Assembly: GCF_000185905.1 (NCBI RefSeq)
Contig: NC_014923.1
Coordinates: 1,550,001-1,614,000 of the forward strand
Length of the DNA: 64,000 bases
From: Mesorhizobium ciceri biovar biserrulae WSM1271
Lineage (GTDB): Bacteria; Pseudomonadota; Alphaproteobacteria; Rhizobiales; Rhizobiaceae
Reading direction: 5' to 3'
Of the stretch, positions 44,838 to 54,563 are shown piece by piece. A program made the position numbers and the translations under genes. Numbering within the stretch: the stretch's first letter is position 1; each line of letters opens with the position of its first letter. A model generated the notes under the pieces. That model did not search any database and was not told the origin of the DNA. It was given only the letters and a program-made list of their open reading frames with translations.

Positions 44838-44892
44838 CCCTTTAGCAAGTTGTTTAACGTGGCTGCAAGCCGACCGGCCAAATCACCACGGA
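44838..44892 (-). promoter_or_regulatory. SAM-II riboswitch aptamer
   Basis: The minus strand shows the SAM-II consensus: P1 CGTGG (44890-44886) pairing with CCACG (44862-44858), the invariant TGATTT after P1, GCTTGCAGCCACG, TTAAACAA and the pseudoknot strand GCTAAAGG. SAM-II controls methionine genes in alphaproteobacteria. Here it precedes metX-metW and a separate terminator hairpin. The match is strong by eye; covariance scoring has not been done. Confidence 0.93.
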
Positions 44893-45036
44893 AGTTCGCT
44901 CCCCTTCTAGGGCTGTGGCGCGCCGGCGTCAACGGCCTGCCTTGGGCGGGAGGCTGTCGCCTCTCGACATTGCAGGCCACGGCTTGTATTTCCGCTGCGG
45001 CTTCCCTCAGGAAGCGTTCTCGACGGATTTTGCGAC

Positions 45037-46146
45037 ATGAGCCAGACACCGGACCAGGCACGTCCAACCCCGCGCGCGGGCATCATGGACATAGACGCCT
45101 ATGTGCCGGGCAAGAGCACGGCGCCTGCCGGCGTCGCCAAGGTCCACAAGCTGTCCTCCAACGAGAACCCGCTCGGGCCCTCGCCGAAGGCGATCGAAGC
45201 CGCGCGCGAGATTGCCGGAAAGCTTGACGTCTATCCAGATGGCACCGCCAGGCGGCTGCGCGAAGCGATCGCCGAGGTGCATGGCCTCAACCCGCAGAAC
45301 ATCATCTGCTCCAACGGCTCCGACGAAATCCTCGGCCTGCTGGCGCAGACCTATCTGGCGCCCGGCGACGAGGCCGTCATCACCGAGCACGCCTTCATGG
45401 TCTACAAGATCTACATCCAGTCGGCGGGCGCCGTTCCGGTGACGATCAAGGAAACAGACGAGCGCGCCGATATCGACGCCATCCTGGCCGCCGTCACGCC
45501 GCTCACCAAGATCGTGTTCCTCGCCAATCCCAACAATCCGACCGGCACCTATGTGCCATTCCAGGAGGTGCGGCGTCTGCATGCCGCACTGCCGAAGAAC
45601 GTGCTTCTGGTGCTCGACGCGGCCTATGCCGAATATGTCCGCCGCAACGACTATGAGGCCGGCATCGAACTGGTCGGCAGCGCAGAGAACGTGGTGATGA
45701 CCCGGACCTTCTCCAAGATCGGCCTTGGCGGGGCGCGGATCGGCTGGATGTACGGGCCGATGCACATCGTCGACGCCATCAACCGCGTACGCGGCCCCTT
45801 CAACGTCAATGCGACGGCGATCGAGGCCGGCATCGCCGCCATTCGCGATCGCGCCCATGTCGAGCGCAGCGTGGCGCACAACGAGACCTGGCTGGCCTGG
45901 CTGAGTGAGGAATTCACAAAGCTTGGGTTGCGGGTGACGCCCAGCGTCGGCAATTTCATCCTCATTCATTTTCCCGAGGACCAGAAACATTCGGCAGCGG
46001 CGGCGGACGACTATCTGACGGCGCGCGGCTATATATTGCGGCGCGTTTCGGGCTATGGCTTTCCCAACGCGCTGCGCATGACCGTCGGTACCGAAGAGGC
46101 CAATCGCGGCGTTGTCGCCGCTCTCACGACATTCCTGAAAAGCTAG
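45037..46146 (+). CDS. hisC: Histidinol-phosphate aminotransferase
   Basis: The 369-residue PLP enzyme converts imidazole acetol phosphate to histidinol phosphate and, in alphaproteobacteria, can act on aromatic keto acids. The PLP lysine is K227 in [38 protein letters not shown] and VLDAAYAEY are present. It is followed by tyrC at 5 bp, so a role in tyrosine/phenylalanine formation as well as histidine is likely. Divergent from metX. Confidence 0.95.
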   Translation: MSQTPDQARPTPRAGIMDIDAYVPGKSTAPAGVAKVHKLSSNENPLGPSPKAIEAAREIAGKLDVYPDGTARRLREAIAEVHGLNPQNIICSNGSDEILGLLAQTYLAPGDEAVITEHAFMVYKIYIQSAGAVPVTIKETDERADIDAILAAVTPLTKIVFLANPNNPTGTYVPFQEVRRLHAALPKNVLLVLDAAYAEYVRRNDYEAGIELVGSAENVVMTRTFSKIGLGGARIGWMYGPMHIVDAINRVRGPFNVNATAIEAGIAAIRDRAHVERSVAHNETWLAWLSEEFTKLGLRVTPSVGNFILIHFPEDQKHSAAAADDYLTARGYILRRVSGYGFPNALRMTVGTEEANRGVVAALTTFLKS

Positions 46147-46151
46147 AAACC

Positions 46152-47087
46152 ATGACATCACCGATGTTTGAAAAGATCGCGCTGGTCGGCATCGGCCTGA
46201 TCGGCTCGTCGCTGGCCCGCGTCATCCGCCGCGAGGGCCTCGCCCGCCACGTATCCATCTCGACCCGCAGTGCGGCGACGCTGGCGCGGGCTGAGGAGCT
46301 TGGGCTGGGCGATAGCTATAGCACCGATGCGAGAGAAGCTGTCCGCGATGCCGACCTGGTCATCATTTCGGTGCCGGTCGGCTCGTCCGGCACGGTTGCC
46401 GAGGAAATCGCGCCGGCGCTGAAGCCGGGCGCGATCCTCACCGATGTCGGCTCGACCAAGGCGTCTGTCATTGCGCAAATGCAGCCTTATGTGCCTGAAG
46501 GTGTCCATTTCATTCCCGGCCACCCGCTGGCGGGCACAGAAAAATCCGGCCCCGACGCCGGTTTCGCCGACCTGTTCGACAATCGCTGGTGCATCTTCAC
46601 GCCGCTGCCCGACACCGACCCGGACGCGTTGGAGAGGCTGTCGGAGTTCTGGCGGCGCTGCGGCGCCAACATCGACACGATGGATCCCCAGCATCACGAT
46701 ATGACGCTGGCCATCGTCTCGCATCTGCCGCACATCATCGCCTACAACATCGTCGGCACCGCCGATGATCTGCAGTCGGTGACCAAATCCGAAGTGATCA
46801 AATATTCGGCTTCCGGCTTCCGCGACTTCACCCGCCTTGCCGCCTCCGATCCGACCATGTGGCGGGATGTCTGCCTGCACAACAAGGACGCCATCCTCGA
46901 AATGCTGGCGCGGTTCTCGGAAGATCTGGCGTCGCTGCAGCGCGCGATCCGCTGGGGCGATGGCGAAAAGCTCTTCGACCTGTTCACCCGCACCCGCGCC
47001 GTGCGCCGCTCGATCATCGAAGCCGGCCAGGACATCGACGTTCCCGATTTCGGCCGTCAGGCGGTCGAGCACCCCGCGAAGGGCTAG
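46152..47087 (+). CDS. tyrC: Prephenate/arogenate dehydrogenase
   Basis: The 311-residue NAD(P)-dependent enzyme oxidatively decarboxylates prephenate or arogenate in tyrosine synthesis. The Rossmann motif is ALVGIGLIGSSLARV; the conserved VPVGSSGTVAEEIAP, DVGSTKASVI and HFIPGHPLAGTEKSGPDAG with the catalytic His follow, then HHDMTLAIVSHLPHIIAY. No ACT or chorismate mutase domain is fused. Tight coupling with hisC suggests shared transamination of prephenate. Confidence 0.95.
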   Translation: MTSPMFEKIALVGIGLIGSSLARVIRREGLARHVSISTRSAATLARAEELGLGDSYSTDAREAVRDADLVIISVPVGSSGTVAEEIAPALKPGAILTDVGSTKASVIAQMQPYVPEGVHFIPGHPLAGTEKSGPDAGFADLFDNRWCIFTPLPDTDPDALERLSEFWRRCGANIDTMDPQHHDMTLAIVSHLPHIIAYNIVGTADDLQSVTKSEVIKYSASGFRDFTRLAASDPTMWRDVCLHNKDAILEMLARFSEDLASLQRAIRWGDGEKLFDLFTRTRAVRRSIIEAGQDIDVPDFGRQAVEHPAKG

Positions 47088-47094
47088 GTCTGTC

Positions 47095-48015
47095 TCAGGC
47101 AGGCCAGGTCTGCGCAACCATGGCCAGCGTCTCGGCTCGGTTCGGCGCGCCAAGCCTGCCGCCGAAGCGCAGGCATTTGAGCGCCGCGGCCGCACTGGCA
47201 AACCGCAAAGCCTGCTCGACCGGCATGGCTTCCGCCAGCCCGACGGCGAAGGCGCCGTGAAAGACATCGCCGGCGGCAAGCGTGTCGACCGCCTTGATTT
47301 TCGGCGCCGCGACATGGCGCACGCAGCCAGCGCGACGGTCGTGCCACCAACTGCCCGCCGCGCCGCCTGTCACTGCGACAAAAGCGTCGCTGCGGCTGGC
47401 GAGATCGGCGCAAGCCGTTTCCGGATCGAGCGCCTGGCCGCAGACGATGCGCGCTGCCGGCTCCGAAGCGATGATGTGCGTAGCGAGCGGCAACAACTGC
47501 TCAAGGACCTCCAGCGGCGCGGTGTCGGCATCGAGGATCGCCGGACGGCCGATGGCGCGCGCCGCCTTCAGGGCGAGTGCCGCCGCACCCGGCCAGCGGA
47601 CATCGACCAGAACGGCATCGAATGCCATGAGGTCGGCGACCGGCAGGACGTCGGGATCGGCCTGGGCAAGCCTGTCATAGAACGGCACGATGATGCGCTC
47701 GCCATGCGCGTCGACCAGGATCGAGGCCAGCGCCGAGCGGGCACCTCTGACGCGCCGCACGAAGGTGCAATCGACGCCTTCGGCCTCTATGCCGGCGATG
47801 AGCTGGTCGGCGACGGCATCGTCGCCGGCACTCGCCCACAGCGATACCTCGGCGCCCAGGCGATGGGCGGCGCAGGCGGCGCTGGTGGCCATGCCCGAGG
47901 CGATCTGGACGCCGTCGGAGGCCATGAACTTGCCCTGATGCATGGGCAGCGTCTCGACGCGCAGGATGGTGAGCGTCAAAGCGCCAACGCTCAGCAGCTT
48001 CACGGGTTTCGCCAT
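47095..48015 (-). CDS. PfkB family sugar kinase
   Basis: The 306-residue ribokinase-family kinase has GMATSAACAAHRLGAEVSLWASAGDDAVAD (substrate Gly motif) and the anion-hole motif DTLAAGDVFHGAFAVGLAE, with Ala in place of the first Gly of GAGD and the catalytic Asp retained. Substrate unknown; ketohexose, nucleoside or keto-deoxygluconate kinases are candidates. It converges with tyrC (7 bp between stops) and lies 7 bp downstream of the DUF2125 gene on the same strand. Confidence 0.9.
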   Translation of the reverse strand: MAKPVKLLSVGALTLTILRVETLPMHQGKFMASDGVQIASGMATSAACAAHRLGAEVSLWASAGDDAVADQLIAGIEAEGVDCTFVRRVRGARSALASILVDAHGERIIVPFYDRLAQADPDVLPVADLMAFDAVLVDVRWPGAAALALKAARAIGRPAILDADTAPLEVLEQLLPLATHIIASEPAARIVCGQALDPETACADLASRSDAFVAVTGGAAGSWWHDRRAGCVRHVAAPKIKAVDTLAAGDVFHGAFAVGLAEAMPVEQALRFASAAAALKCLRFGGRLGAPNRAETLAMVAQTWPA

Positions 48016-48022
48016 GGCTGAG

Positions 48023-49021
48023 CTATTCGACCGGCTTGATCTTGCCCAGCGGAATGAAGCCGAGCGAGGCCTTGCCCCTGACCACCTTCAGCGGCATGGA
48101 CGGTTCGTTGCCGAGCACCGCCAGGGCAGAGAAACCCTGCTCGATCTGGCTTTTCTGCTCGGGTATGGCGGTACCGAGGATGGCCGCCACCGCCTTCGGG
48201 TCCTTCAACCTGATCATCAGGTCGGCGTTGACCAAGCCCTCGGCATCGACGGAGAGCGGTCCCGAAACGGTGATGCGCGCCGTCCCCGACGACAGGTCAA
48301 GGTTGCGGATTTCGATCGCCTGGCCACGAAGGCTCTTCACCCGCGTGCCGATCAGTGCGACGCCGTTCTTCAATGTCACGTCGCCGCTGGCATCGAACGC
48401 CGGAAGCACGCGCCCGCCAATTGCGTCGGGGTCGACCTCGAGATCGCCGAAACTGCCGAGATAGTCGATATCCTCGCCGTTGGGCTGCAACTGACCTGAT
48501 GCCTTGCCGGCACTGAACAGTTGCACCGGATCGGTATCGTCGGCCGGATCGGTCTGGCCGGAAAGGCCCTCTGCCTCCAGCGAAATCCGCCGCGGCAGCG
48601 GCCACCACAATTTGAAATTGGCCTGCAGATTGTCCCAGTCGATCCACAGCGGCACCATGTCCGGAACGGAGGTCCTGAGCGGGCCGCGCAGATTGGCAAC
48701 CGGCGACAGAGGCTGGATGATCTGGGCGGCTGCGTTGAAACTGCCGGCTGAGGCCGCAATGTTCTTGGCATCGTCCTCATAGGCGAGGTTGTCGCAGGAG
48801 ACGGTAAAGCTCAAGGGATAGCCGCTGACCTGGAGATTGGCGCAGCCGGCCTCGACGCCATTCTTGTTGAGCGTGGCAACCGCCTTGTCGGCCTCGCTCC
48901 TGACGCGGTCAGCCAGATAGAACCAGCCGCCGCTGTAGAGCGCGAACAGCACGACGATGAATGCTGCAAGCCAGATCAGGCGGCGACGTTTGTTCGGCTG
49001 GCGTTCGTCACTTGACGTCAT
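48023..49021 (-). CDS. DUF2125 domain protein, membrane-anchored
   Basis: The 332-residue protein has a single N-terminal transmembrane helix (about residues 15-37, RLIWLAAFIVVLFALYSGGWFY) and a long periplasmic DUF2125 region with the Cys pair in GCANLQVSGYPLSFTVSCDNL and LWWPLPRRISLEAEGL. The fold is probably an elongated beta structure of the AsmA/lipid-transfer kind; function unknown. ATG at 49021 starts the cytoplasmic TSSDERQPNKRRR segment. Probably co-transcribed with the PfkB kinase. Confidence 0.92.
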   Translation of the reverse strand: MTSSDERQPNKRRRLIWLAAFIVVLFALYSGGWFYLADRVRSEADKAVATLNKNGVEAGCANLQVSGYPLSFTVSCDNLAYEDDAKNIAASAGSFNAAAQIIQPLSPVANLRGPLRTSVPDMVPLWIDWDNLQANFKLWWPLPRRISLEAEGLSGQTDPADDTDPVQLFSAGKASGQLQPNGEDIDYLGSFGDLEVDPDAIGGRVLPAFDASGDVTLKNGVALIGTRVKSLRGQAIEIRNLDLSSGTARITVSGPLSVDAEGLVNADLMIRLKDPKAVAAILGTAIPEQKSQIEQGFSALAVLGNEPSMPLKVVRGKASLGFIPLGKIKPVE

Positions 49022-49163
49022 GCTTTGGCTCTCGTTAACGCATGGGTATTGCGGACGGGTAGTCGATTCCGCCAGGTGGACAGACGAATAGTTAGACGGG
49101 ACGGGCGGAAAAAACACCGGTCCGGGTGCGGTGTTGGCATCTTTTGCAATCAGGCGCGGCGAT

Positions 49164-49685
49164 ATGGGCGATTTTTGGGTGTTTGGCTATGGCTCGCTGA
49201 TCTGGCGGCCGGGATTCGCGCATGTCGAAACACAGCGTGCCCGCCTGCATGGCTACCGGCGCTCGCTGTGCGTCTATTCCTTCGTGCATCGCGGCACGCG
49301 CGAGCGGCCGGGGCTGGTGCTCGGCCTCGATCGTGGCGGGTCCTGCGTCGGCCTCGCATTCCGCGTCCCCGGCGACTTGCGCGACGAGGTTATGGCCTAT
49401 CTGCGCGAGCGCGAGCTGGTCACCAATGTCTATCTGGAGCGTCTGCTCAAGGTTCGCCTCGACGGCGGCGGTACGGTCGACGCGGTGGTTTACATTGTCG
49501 ACCGCCAGCACGAGCAATATGCCGGAGCGCTTGACGCTGCAGATGCGGCGGCCGTGGTGCGCGGTGCGGTCGGCCAGTCCGGCAACAACGAGGACTATGT
49601 GCTGAGCACGCTGGAGCATCTCGAGGCGCTGGGCATTCGCGATCATTGGCTGGAAGAGGTGGCGCTGCAGGTCGCGCCTTTGTGA
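49164..49685 (+). CDS. Glutathione-specific gamma-glutamylcyclotransferase (ChaC-like)
   Basis: The 173-residue protein has the ChaC opening WVFGYGSLIWRPGF, RLHGYRRSLCVYSFVHRGTRERPGLVLGLDRGGSC and the GLAFRVPGDL strand. The catalytic Glu lies in RERELVTNVY. ChaC proteins cleave glutathione to 5-oxoproline and Cys-Gly. The gene is monocistronic, divergent from the DUF2125 gene. ATG at 49164 fits the domain start. Confidence 0.93.
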   Translation: MGDFWVFGYGSLIWRPGFAHVETQRARLHGYRRSLCVYSFVHRGTRERPGLVLGLDRGGSCVGLAFRVPGDLRDEVMAYLRERELVTNVYLERLLKVRLDGGGTVDAVVYIVDRQHEQYAGALDAADAAAVVRGAVGQSGNNEDYVLSTLEHLEALGIRDHWLEEVALQVAPL

Positions 49686-49805
49686 AGCTGGCTCTGCGGA
49701 AAAAGGCCGTCAGGCCTTTGACCTCGTTCAGGCAAGACCTAGGTTAGGCTCCAACCCTCAGACCGCGGGCGCCATTTGCCCGCCCAATCATCCCGGAGAT
49801 CCGCC

Positions 49806-50753
49806 TTGCAGAAACGTCGTCTCGGTCGCACCGACTTGTCCATCGCGCCGCTGGTTCTGGGCGGCAACGTCTTCGGCTGGACTGCCGACGAGAAAACCTC
49901 GTTCGACCTGCTCGACCGCTTCGTCGGCGCCGGCCTCAACGCCATCGATACGGCGGACGCCTATTCGCGCTGGGTTCCAGGCCACAAGGGCGGCGAATCG
50001 GAAACCATCATCGGTAAATGGATGAAAGACCGTGGCAATCGCGACAAGGTCGTGGTGATCACCAAGGTCGGTTCGGATATGGGACAGGGGCACAAGGACC
50101 TGTCCGCCGCCTACATCGAAAAGGCCGTCGACGCATCGTTGAAGCGGCTGCAGACCGAATTCATCGATCTCTATCTGTCGCATTGGCCGGATCCTGCGAC
50201 GCCCTATGAGGAAACGCTTGGCGCCTACGAGAAGCTGCTCGCCAAGGGCAAGATTCGCTATGCCGGGTGCTCTAACCTCGACGCCGGCCAGTTGCGTGCG
50301 GCACTCGATGTGGCGAGCCTGCGCAGTCTGCCGCGCTACGAGGTGCTGCAGCCGGAATACAATCTCTACGATCGCTCATCCTTTGACGGGCCGTTGCGCG
50401 ATCTGTGCGTGGCCGAGGACATCGGCGTCATCACCTATTTCAGCCTGGCCAAAGGTTTCCTCAGCGGCAAATACCGCAGCGAGGCCGATCTCGGCCAAAG
50501 CCCGCGTGGCGGCGGCGTGAAGGACTATCTCAATGCGCGCGGCATGCGCATCCTTGCGGCACTCGACGCGGTGTCATCAAGGCATTCGGCCAAGCAGGCG
50601 GAAGTCGCGCTTGCCTGGGTGATCGCTCGGCCGGGCGTCACCGCGCCGATCGCCAGCGCCACCAAGCCCGAGCAGATGGACAGCCTGATCAAGGCGGCGT
50701 CGCTGAAGCTGAGCGCCGCCGACATGGCCGAACTCGACAAAGCGAGCGACTGA
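49806..50753 (+). CDS. Aldo/keto reductase
   Basis: The 315-residue NADPH-dependent TIM-barrel enzyme reduces aldehydes or ketones. The tetrad is visible: D and Y in AIDTADAYSRW, K in VITKVGSD and H in LSHWPDP; the cofactor loop includes VIARPGVTAPIASATKPEQM. It resembles the AKR11/YghZ-like group; the substrate is unknown. A TTG at 49806 is taken as start because GGAGAT lies 5 nt upstream; the family N-terminus RRLGRTDLSIAPLVLGGN follows immediately. Confidence 0.92.
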   Translation: MQKRRLGRTDLSIAPLVLGGNVFGWTADEKTSFDLLDRFVGAGLNAIDTADAYSRWVPGHKGGESETIIGKWMKDRGNRDKVVVITKVGSDMGQGHKDLSAAYIEKAVDASLKRLQTEFIDLYLSHWPDPATPYEETLGAYEKLLAKGKIRYAGCSNLDAGQLRAALDVASLRSLPRYEVLQPEYNLYDRSSFDGPLRDLCVAEDIGVITYFSLAKGFLSGKYRSEADLGQSPRGGGVKDYLNARGMRILAALDAVSSRHSAKQAEVALAWVIARPGVTAPIASATKPEQMDSLIKAASLKLSAADMAELDKASD

Positions 50754-50843
50754 AGTTTCGGCGGCCGCTCCTCGCACGAACGTCCAAGACGACCCTCTTG
50801 TCTTCCCATAGCCTCCTTCGCACGGGGCAAGACAGAGGGTGAA

Positions 50844-51470
50844 ATGACTGAGCCGCTTCTTTTGCAGCCGGATCTTTGGCGCCAGTTGTGCGCGCTCGTG
50901 CTTGCCTCAGCCGTCGTCATGGGCAGCCCGGGGCCGGCAACGATAAGCGTCACCGCCGTTGGTGCCGCCTTCGGTTTGCGCCATTCCCTGGGCTATGCCT
51001 GGGGAATCATCCTGGGCACGATCGCCGTGCTTTTGGTTGTCGCGACCGGGGTCATGGCAGTGCTCACCTCGATGCCGAAGCTGGCGCCGTTGCTGGCTTT
51101 GGTTTCCGCGGCCTACATCCTCTATCTCGCCTTCAAGATCGCTACGGCGCCGCCGCTGGCCGCGCGCGCCGCCGAGACTTCGCGTCCCACATGGCTGGCT
51201 GGATTTCTTCTCGCGGTCGCCAATCCAAAGGCCTATGTGGCGATCGCTGCCGTGTTCGCCGGTGCTTCGTCCAAACAGGGCGCCACTGAGCCTGGTCTAT
51301 GGCTGAAGCTGGCGGTTCTTGCCCTGATGATCGTTGCCATCCACGCTCTGTGGCTTGTCGCGGGGGCTGGGTTCGCGCGCTTCCTGCGCCGGCCGGCGGC
51401 CTCGCGGATCATCAACCTGGTCTTTGCCGCGACGCTGGCGTTGACCACCGCGCTGGCGGTGTTCGGCTGA
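50844..51470 (+). CDS. LysE family amino-acid exporter
   Basis: The 208-residue membrane protein has six helices and the RhtB/LysE signature GSPGPATISVTAVGAAFGLRHSLGYAWGIILG, plus ANPKAYVAIAAVFAG in the second half. It exports amino acids or related metabolites; the substrate cannot be inferred. AGAGGG precedes the ATG. It converges with plsC. Confidence 0.93.
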   Translation: MTEPLLLQPDLWRQLCALVLASAVVMGSPGPATISVTAVGAAFGLRHSLGYAWGIILGTIAVLLVVATGVMAVLTSMPKLAPLLALVSAAYILYLAFKIATAPPLAARAAETSRPTWLAGFLLAVANPKAYVAIAAVFAGASSKQGATEPGLWLKLAVLALMIVAIHALWLVAGAGFARFLRRPAASRIINLVFAATLALTTALAVFG

Positions 51471-51495
51471 GAATTGCCGGCCGGAGACTTCCGGT

Positions 51496-52296
51496 TCAGA
51501 CTTTGGTTCTTGCGGCGTTGTCCAGCTCTTGCAGCCTTTTCACCGCTGTCGGCGGCAAGGCAGGCGGGTTCGGGCCGCGCGCCGCATCCATCAGGAACTG
51601 GTCGCAGGCAGCTTCGGTCTCGCCGATCAGCCGGGCCATGAATTCGTCCTTGCTCAGTCCCGGTGGGATCGGCGGCAGGAAACGCGCCTTGATGGTGCCG
51701 GGATAGCGCAGGAATTTGCGGCGCGGCCAATAGAGGCCGGCGACATGGGCAACCGGCACCACCGGAACACCAAGCTGCGTGTAGATTTCGACGATGCCGT
51801 ATTTGTAGGCCGGTTCGTCGCCCGGCGCGCGTCTTGTCCCTTCGGGGTAGATGATGAGCTGGCGAGGGTTGCGCGCCATCTCTTCCTTGGTCGCGGCGAC
51901 CACGGCCTTCAGTGCTTTCGAACGGCTGCCGCGATGAACCGGGATCATGCGCATCTTCATGATGTACCAGCCGAAGAACGGGATCCAGGTCAGCTCGCGC
52001 TTGAGGATGTAGAGCGGGTCCTGAAGGAAGGGGAAGAAGGCGATCGCGTCCCAGAACGACTGGTGCTTTGGTGCCAGGATGAAGGAGCCTTCGGGCAGGT
52101 TTTCCCGGCCGGTGATCTCGTTCTTCGTTCCGGCGATCTTCTCGTAAAGCCACATCGAGGTGCGCGACCAGAATTTCGGCACGAACCAGGCGCGGTGCCG
52201 GGGCGACAGGAAATAGTAGGGGGTCCAGAGGATCATCTGGACGATCAGGTTGACGTAAAAGACGAAATTGAACGTCAGCGATCTGATGTAGAGCAT
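51496..52296 (-). CDS. plsC: 1-acyl-sn-glycerol-3-phosphate acyltransferase
   Basis: The 266-residue membrane-associated enzyme adds the second acyl chain to lysophosphatidic acid. The acceptor motif H-x4-D is H78-QSFW-D83 in APKHQSFWD, and IIYPEGTRRAPG is the second motif; VPVVPVAHVAGLYWPRR is the third. N-terminal hydrophobic segment residues 5-30. The C-terminal PPTAVKRLQEL tail is not conserved. Several PlsC paralogues occur in rhizobia; which one is essential cannot be told. Confidence 0.93.
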   Translation of the reverse strand: MLYIRSLTFNFVFYVNLIVQMILWTPYYFLSPRHRAWFVPKFWSRTSMWLYEKIAGTKNEITGRENLPEGSFILAPKHQSFWDAIAFFPFLQDPLYILKRELTWIPFFGWYIMKMRMIPVHRGSRSKALKAVVAATKEEMARNPRQLIIYPEGTRRAPGDEPAYKYGIVEIYTQLGVPVVPVAHVAGLYWPRRKFLRYPGTIKARFLPPIPPGLSKDEFMARLIGETEAACDQFLMDAARGPNPPALPPTAVKRLQELDNAARTKV

Positions 52297-52414
52297 TGGG
52301 GGAGCCCGGTGAGGAGGTGAGCGTTGGTTACACCAAGCGCGGGAAAAAAGGAAATGGCCGCAGGCGCTTTGGTTGGCGACGAAGAACGGCCACCGATGGG
52401 TTGGCCTGGTTCCG

Positions 52415-53317
52415 CTACATCAGCCGCGCCAGCCGCGCCTTCAGGCGCGGAGCGGCAAAATCGAGGAAGGCGCGCAGCTTGACCGGCAGCAGGCCATGGC
52501 CCGCATGCACCAGGCTTACCGGCCATGGCGCCGGCTCGAATTCCTGCAGCAGGACGCGCAGCGCGCCGGACCGCAGCGCGGCTTCGATCTGATAGGAAAG
52601 CACACGCGTCAGCCCGACGCCGGCAATCGCGGCATCGATGGCCGCTTCGGCGGTGTTGACCTGAAGCCGCGAGCGGACCCGAACCGGGATTTCGGCCTTG
52701 CCCTTGATGAAGCTCCAACTGGCGGCGGAGGCGAGCCCCTCGAAGGTGATGCAATCGTGTGTTTCCAGATCCTCCGGGGTCGTTGGCGTGCCGTGTTCGG
52801 CCAGATAGGCCGGGCTGGCGCAGACGACGCGGCGGATCGCGCCGACGCCGATGGCGACCAGGCTCGAATCGGGCAATCGGCCGATGCGGATGGCGAGATC
52901 GAAATGGTCCTCGACCAACTGGGTTATGCGATCGGCCAATGTCAGGCGGATGTCCACGTCGGGATAGGCGGCGAGAAAGCCGGTGACGACCGGCAGCACG
53001 TGCAGGCGGCCAAAGACGACCGGCGCGGTGATGGCCAGTTCGCCGGTCGGAACACTGTATTCGCCGGCGGCCGTGCGTTCGGCCTCGCCGACGTCGTCCA
53101 GGATGCGGCGGCAGGCGGCAAGATAGGCCTGGCCGGCATCGGTCGGTGTCAGCCGTCGCGTCGAACGATTCAGGAGGCGTGTGTTCAGATGGCGCTCGAG
53201 ATCGGAAATCTTGCGGCTGACCGTCGCCAGCGGAATGCCAAAACGGCGGCTGGCCGCGGAAAGGCTACCGGCCTCCACCGCGGCGACAAAGAGCGACATG
53301 GCCTCGAGACGATCCAT
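52415..53317 (-). CDS. LysR family transcriptional regulator
   Basis: The 300-residue regulator has an N-terminal winged helix-turn-helix (residues 1-60: [41 protein letters not shown], given here as its two halves before and after VEAGS) and a C-terminal LysR substrate-binding domain of the CrgA/DsdC-like group. GGAAGA precedes the ATG at 53317. It diverges from the DUF1348 and PNPOx-fold genes 120 bp away, the most likely targets of its control. Confidence 0.95.
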   Translation of the reverse strand: MDRLEAMSLFVAAVEAGSLSAASRRFGIPLATVSRKISDLERHLNTRLLNRSTRRLTPTDAGQAYLAACRRILDDVGEAERTAAGEYSVPTGELAITAPVVFGRLHVLPVVTGFLAAYPDVDIRLTLADRITQLVEDHFDLAIRIGRLPDSSLVAIGVGAIRRVVCASPAYLAEHGTPTTPEDLETHDCITFEGLASAASWSFIKGKAEIPVRVRSRLQVNTAEAAIDAAIAGVGLTRVLSYQIEAALRSGALRVLLQEFEPAPWPVSLVHAGHGLLPVKLRAFLDFAAPRLKARLARLM

Positions 53318-53435
53318 AGGTTCTTCCGAAAAATGGAAGGACAAGTTACGAATATGCCATCTGCCTTTGAATGATGGAAGGCTTATATTCCAGTCTGTCG
53401 GCCCTGCCTGCAGCATGGCCCGCAAAGGAGTTGCC

Positions 53436-53906
53436 ATGTCCGAAGCCCGCCCGCCGCTGCCGCCGTTTACCGCCGAGACCGCAGCGCAGAAGGCGCGCAT
53501 GGCCGAGGATGCCTGGAATTCACGCGATCCAGCGCGGGTTGCGCTCGCCTATACGAAGGACAGCCGCTGGCGCAACCGCGCCGAGTTCCTGCAAGGGCGC
53601 GACGCCATCCAGGCCTTCCTGACGCGCAAATGGAGCCGCGAGCTCGACTACCGGCTGATCAAGGAGGTCTGGGCCTTCCACGGCAACCGCATCGCCGTGC
53701 GTTTCGCCTATGAATGGCGCGACGACAGCGGTTCATGGTTCCGCAGCTACGGCAACGAGAACTGGGAATTCGACGAACACGGGCTGATGCGTCTGCGCAT
53801 CGCCAGCATCAACGACCTGCCGATCGGCGAGGCCGATCGTAAGTATCACTGGCCGCTCGGCCGGCGGCCGGACGACCACCCGACACTGTCGGAGCTCGGA
53901 CTTTAG
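53436..53906 (+). CDS. DUF1348 protein (NTF2-like fold)
   Basis: The 156-residue protein belongs to the nuclear transport factor 2-like DUF1348 family: [41 protein letters not shown], then [30 protein letters not shown]. Function unknown; the cavity suggests binding of a small hydrophobic ligand. AAGGAG lies 5 nt before the ATG at 53436. It sits opposite the LysR gene and 24 bp before the flavin-type oxidase gene. Confidence 0.95.
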   Translation: MSEARPPLPPFTAETAAQKARMAEDAWNSRDPARVALAYTKDSRWRNRAEFLQGRDAIQAFLTRKWSRELDYRLIKEVWAFHGNRIAVRFAYEWRDDSGSWFRSYGNENWEFDEHGLMRLRIASINDLPIGEADRKYHWPLGRRPDDHPTLSELGL

Positions 53907-53930
53907 CATCTTGCCGCAAGGAAGCTTTCC

Positions 53931-54563
53931 ATGAACGCGCATGCTGTCACCTGCGACGTCGCCTTCACGCCGACCGTCAAGGCGATCCAGGCCCGCAAGG
54001 GCTCACGTCAGTCCTATGCCCGCGTCGAGGAGCGTGGCGGCTGGCAGGCCGGCATCACCCCGGATCTTGCCGCCTTCATCGAAATGCAGACCAGCGTCTT
54101 CCTGTCGACCGCCAACCGCGAGGGGCAGCCCTATGTCCAGCATCGCGGCGGGCCGGCCGGCTTCCTCAAGGTGCTGGATGAACATACGATCGGCTTCGCG
54201 GATTTTTCCGGCAACCGGCAGTTCATCACGCAGGGCAATCTGGCCGACAATCCAAGGGCGTTCCTGTTCCTGATCGACTATATGCACCGCCAGCGCATCA
54301 AGCTCTGGGGCACCGCGCGCGTCGTCGAGAACGATGCCGAACTGATGGCGAAGCTGATGCCGCAAGGCTACGGAGCGCGCCCCGAGCAGGTCGTCCTGTT
54401 CACGGTCTCGGCCTGGGATGCCAACTGCCCGCAGCATATTCCACAACGGTTCGCGGCAGCCGACGTCGCGGCGGCACTCGGCGAGCGGGACAAGCGTATC
54501 GAACGCCTTGAGCAGGAGATCGCACGGCTCAGGGGAAATTCGGGCGCGGCCGCAGGGGAATAA
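53931..54563 (+). CDS. Pyridoxamine 5'-phosphate oxidase-fold protein
   Basis: The 210-residue protein has the FMN-binding split barrel: FLSTANREGQPYVQHRGGPAGFLKVLDEHTIGFADFSGNRQ and NPRAFLFLIDYMHRQRIKLWGTARVVE. A C-terminal coiled coil ends with RDKRIERLEQEIARLRG. True PNPOx activity is unlikely; a general flavin reductase or oxidative-stress role is typical. AAGGA precedes the ATG. Probably an operon with DUF1348, perhaps under the LysR regulator. Confidence 0.92.
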   Translation: MNAHAVTCDVAFTPTVKAIQARKGSRQSYARVEERGGWQAGITPDLAAFIEMQTSVFLSTANREGQPYVQHRGGPAGFLKVLDEHTIGFADFSGNRQFITQGNLADNPRAFLFLIDYMHRQRIKLWGTARVVENDAELMAKLMPQGYGARPEQVVLFTVSAWDANCPQHIPQRFAAADVAAALGERDKRIERLEQEIARLRGNSGAAAGE

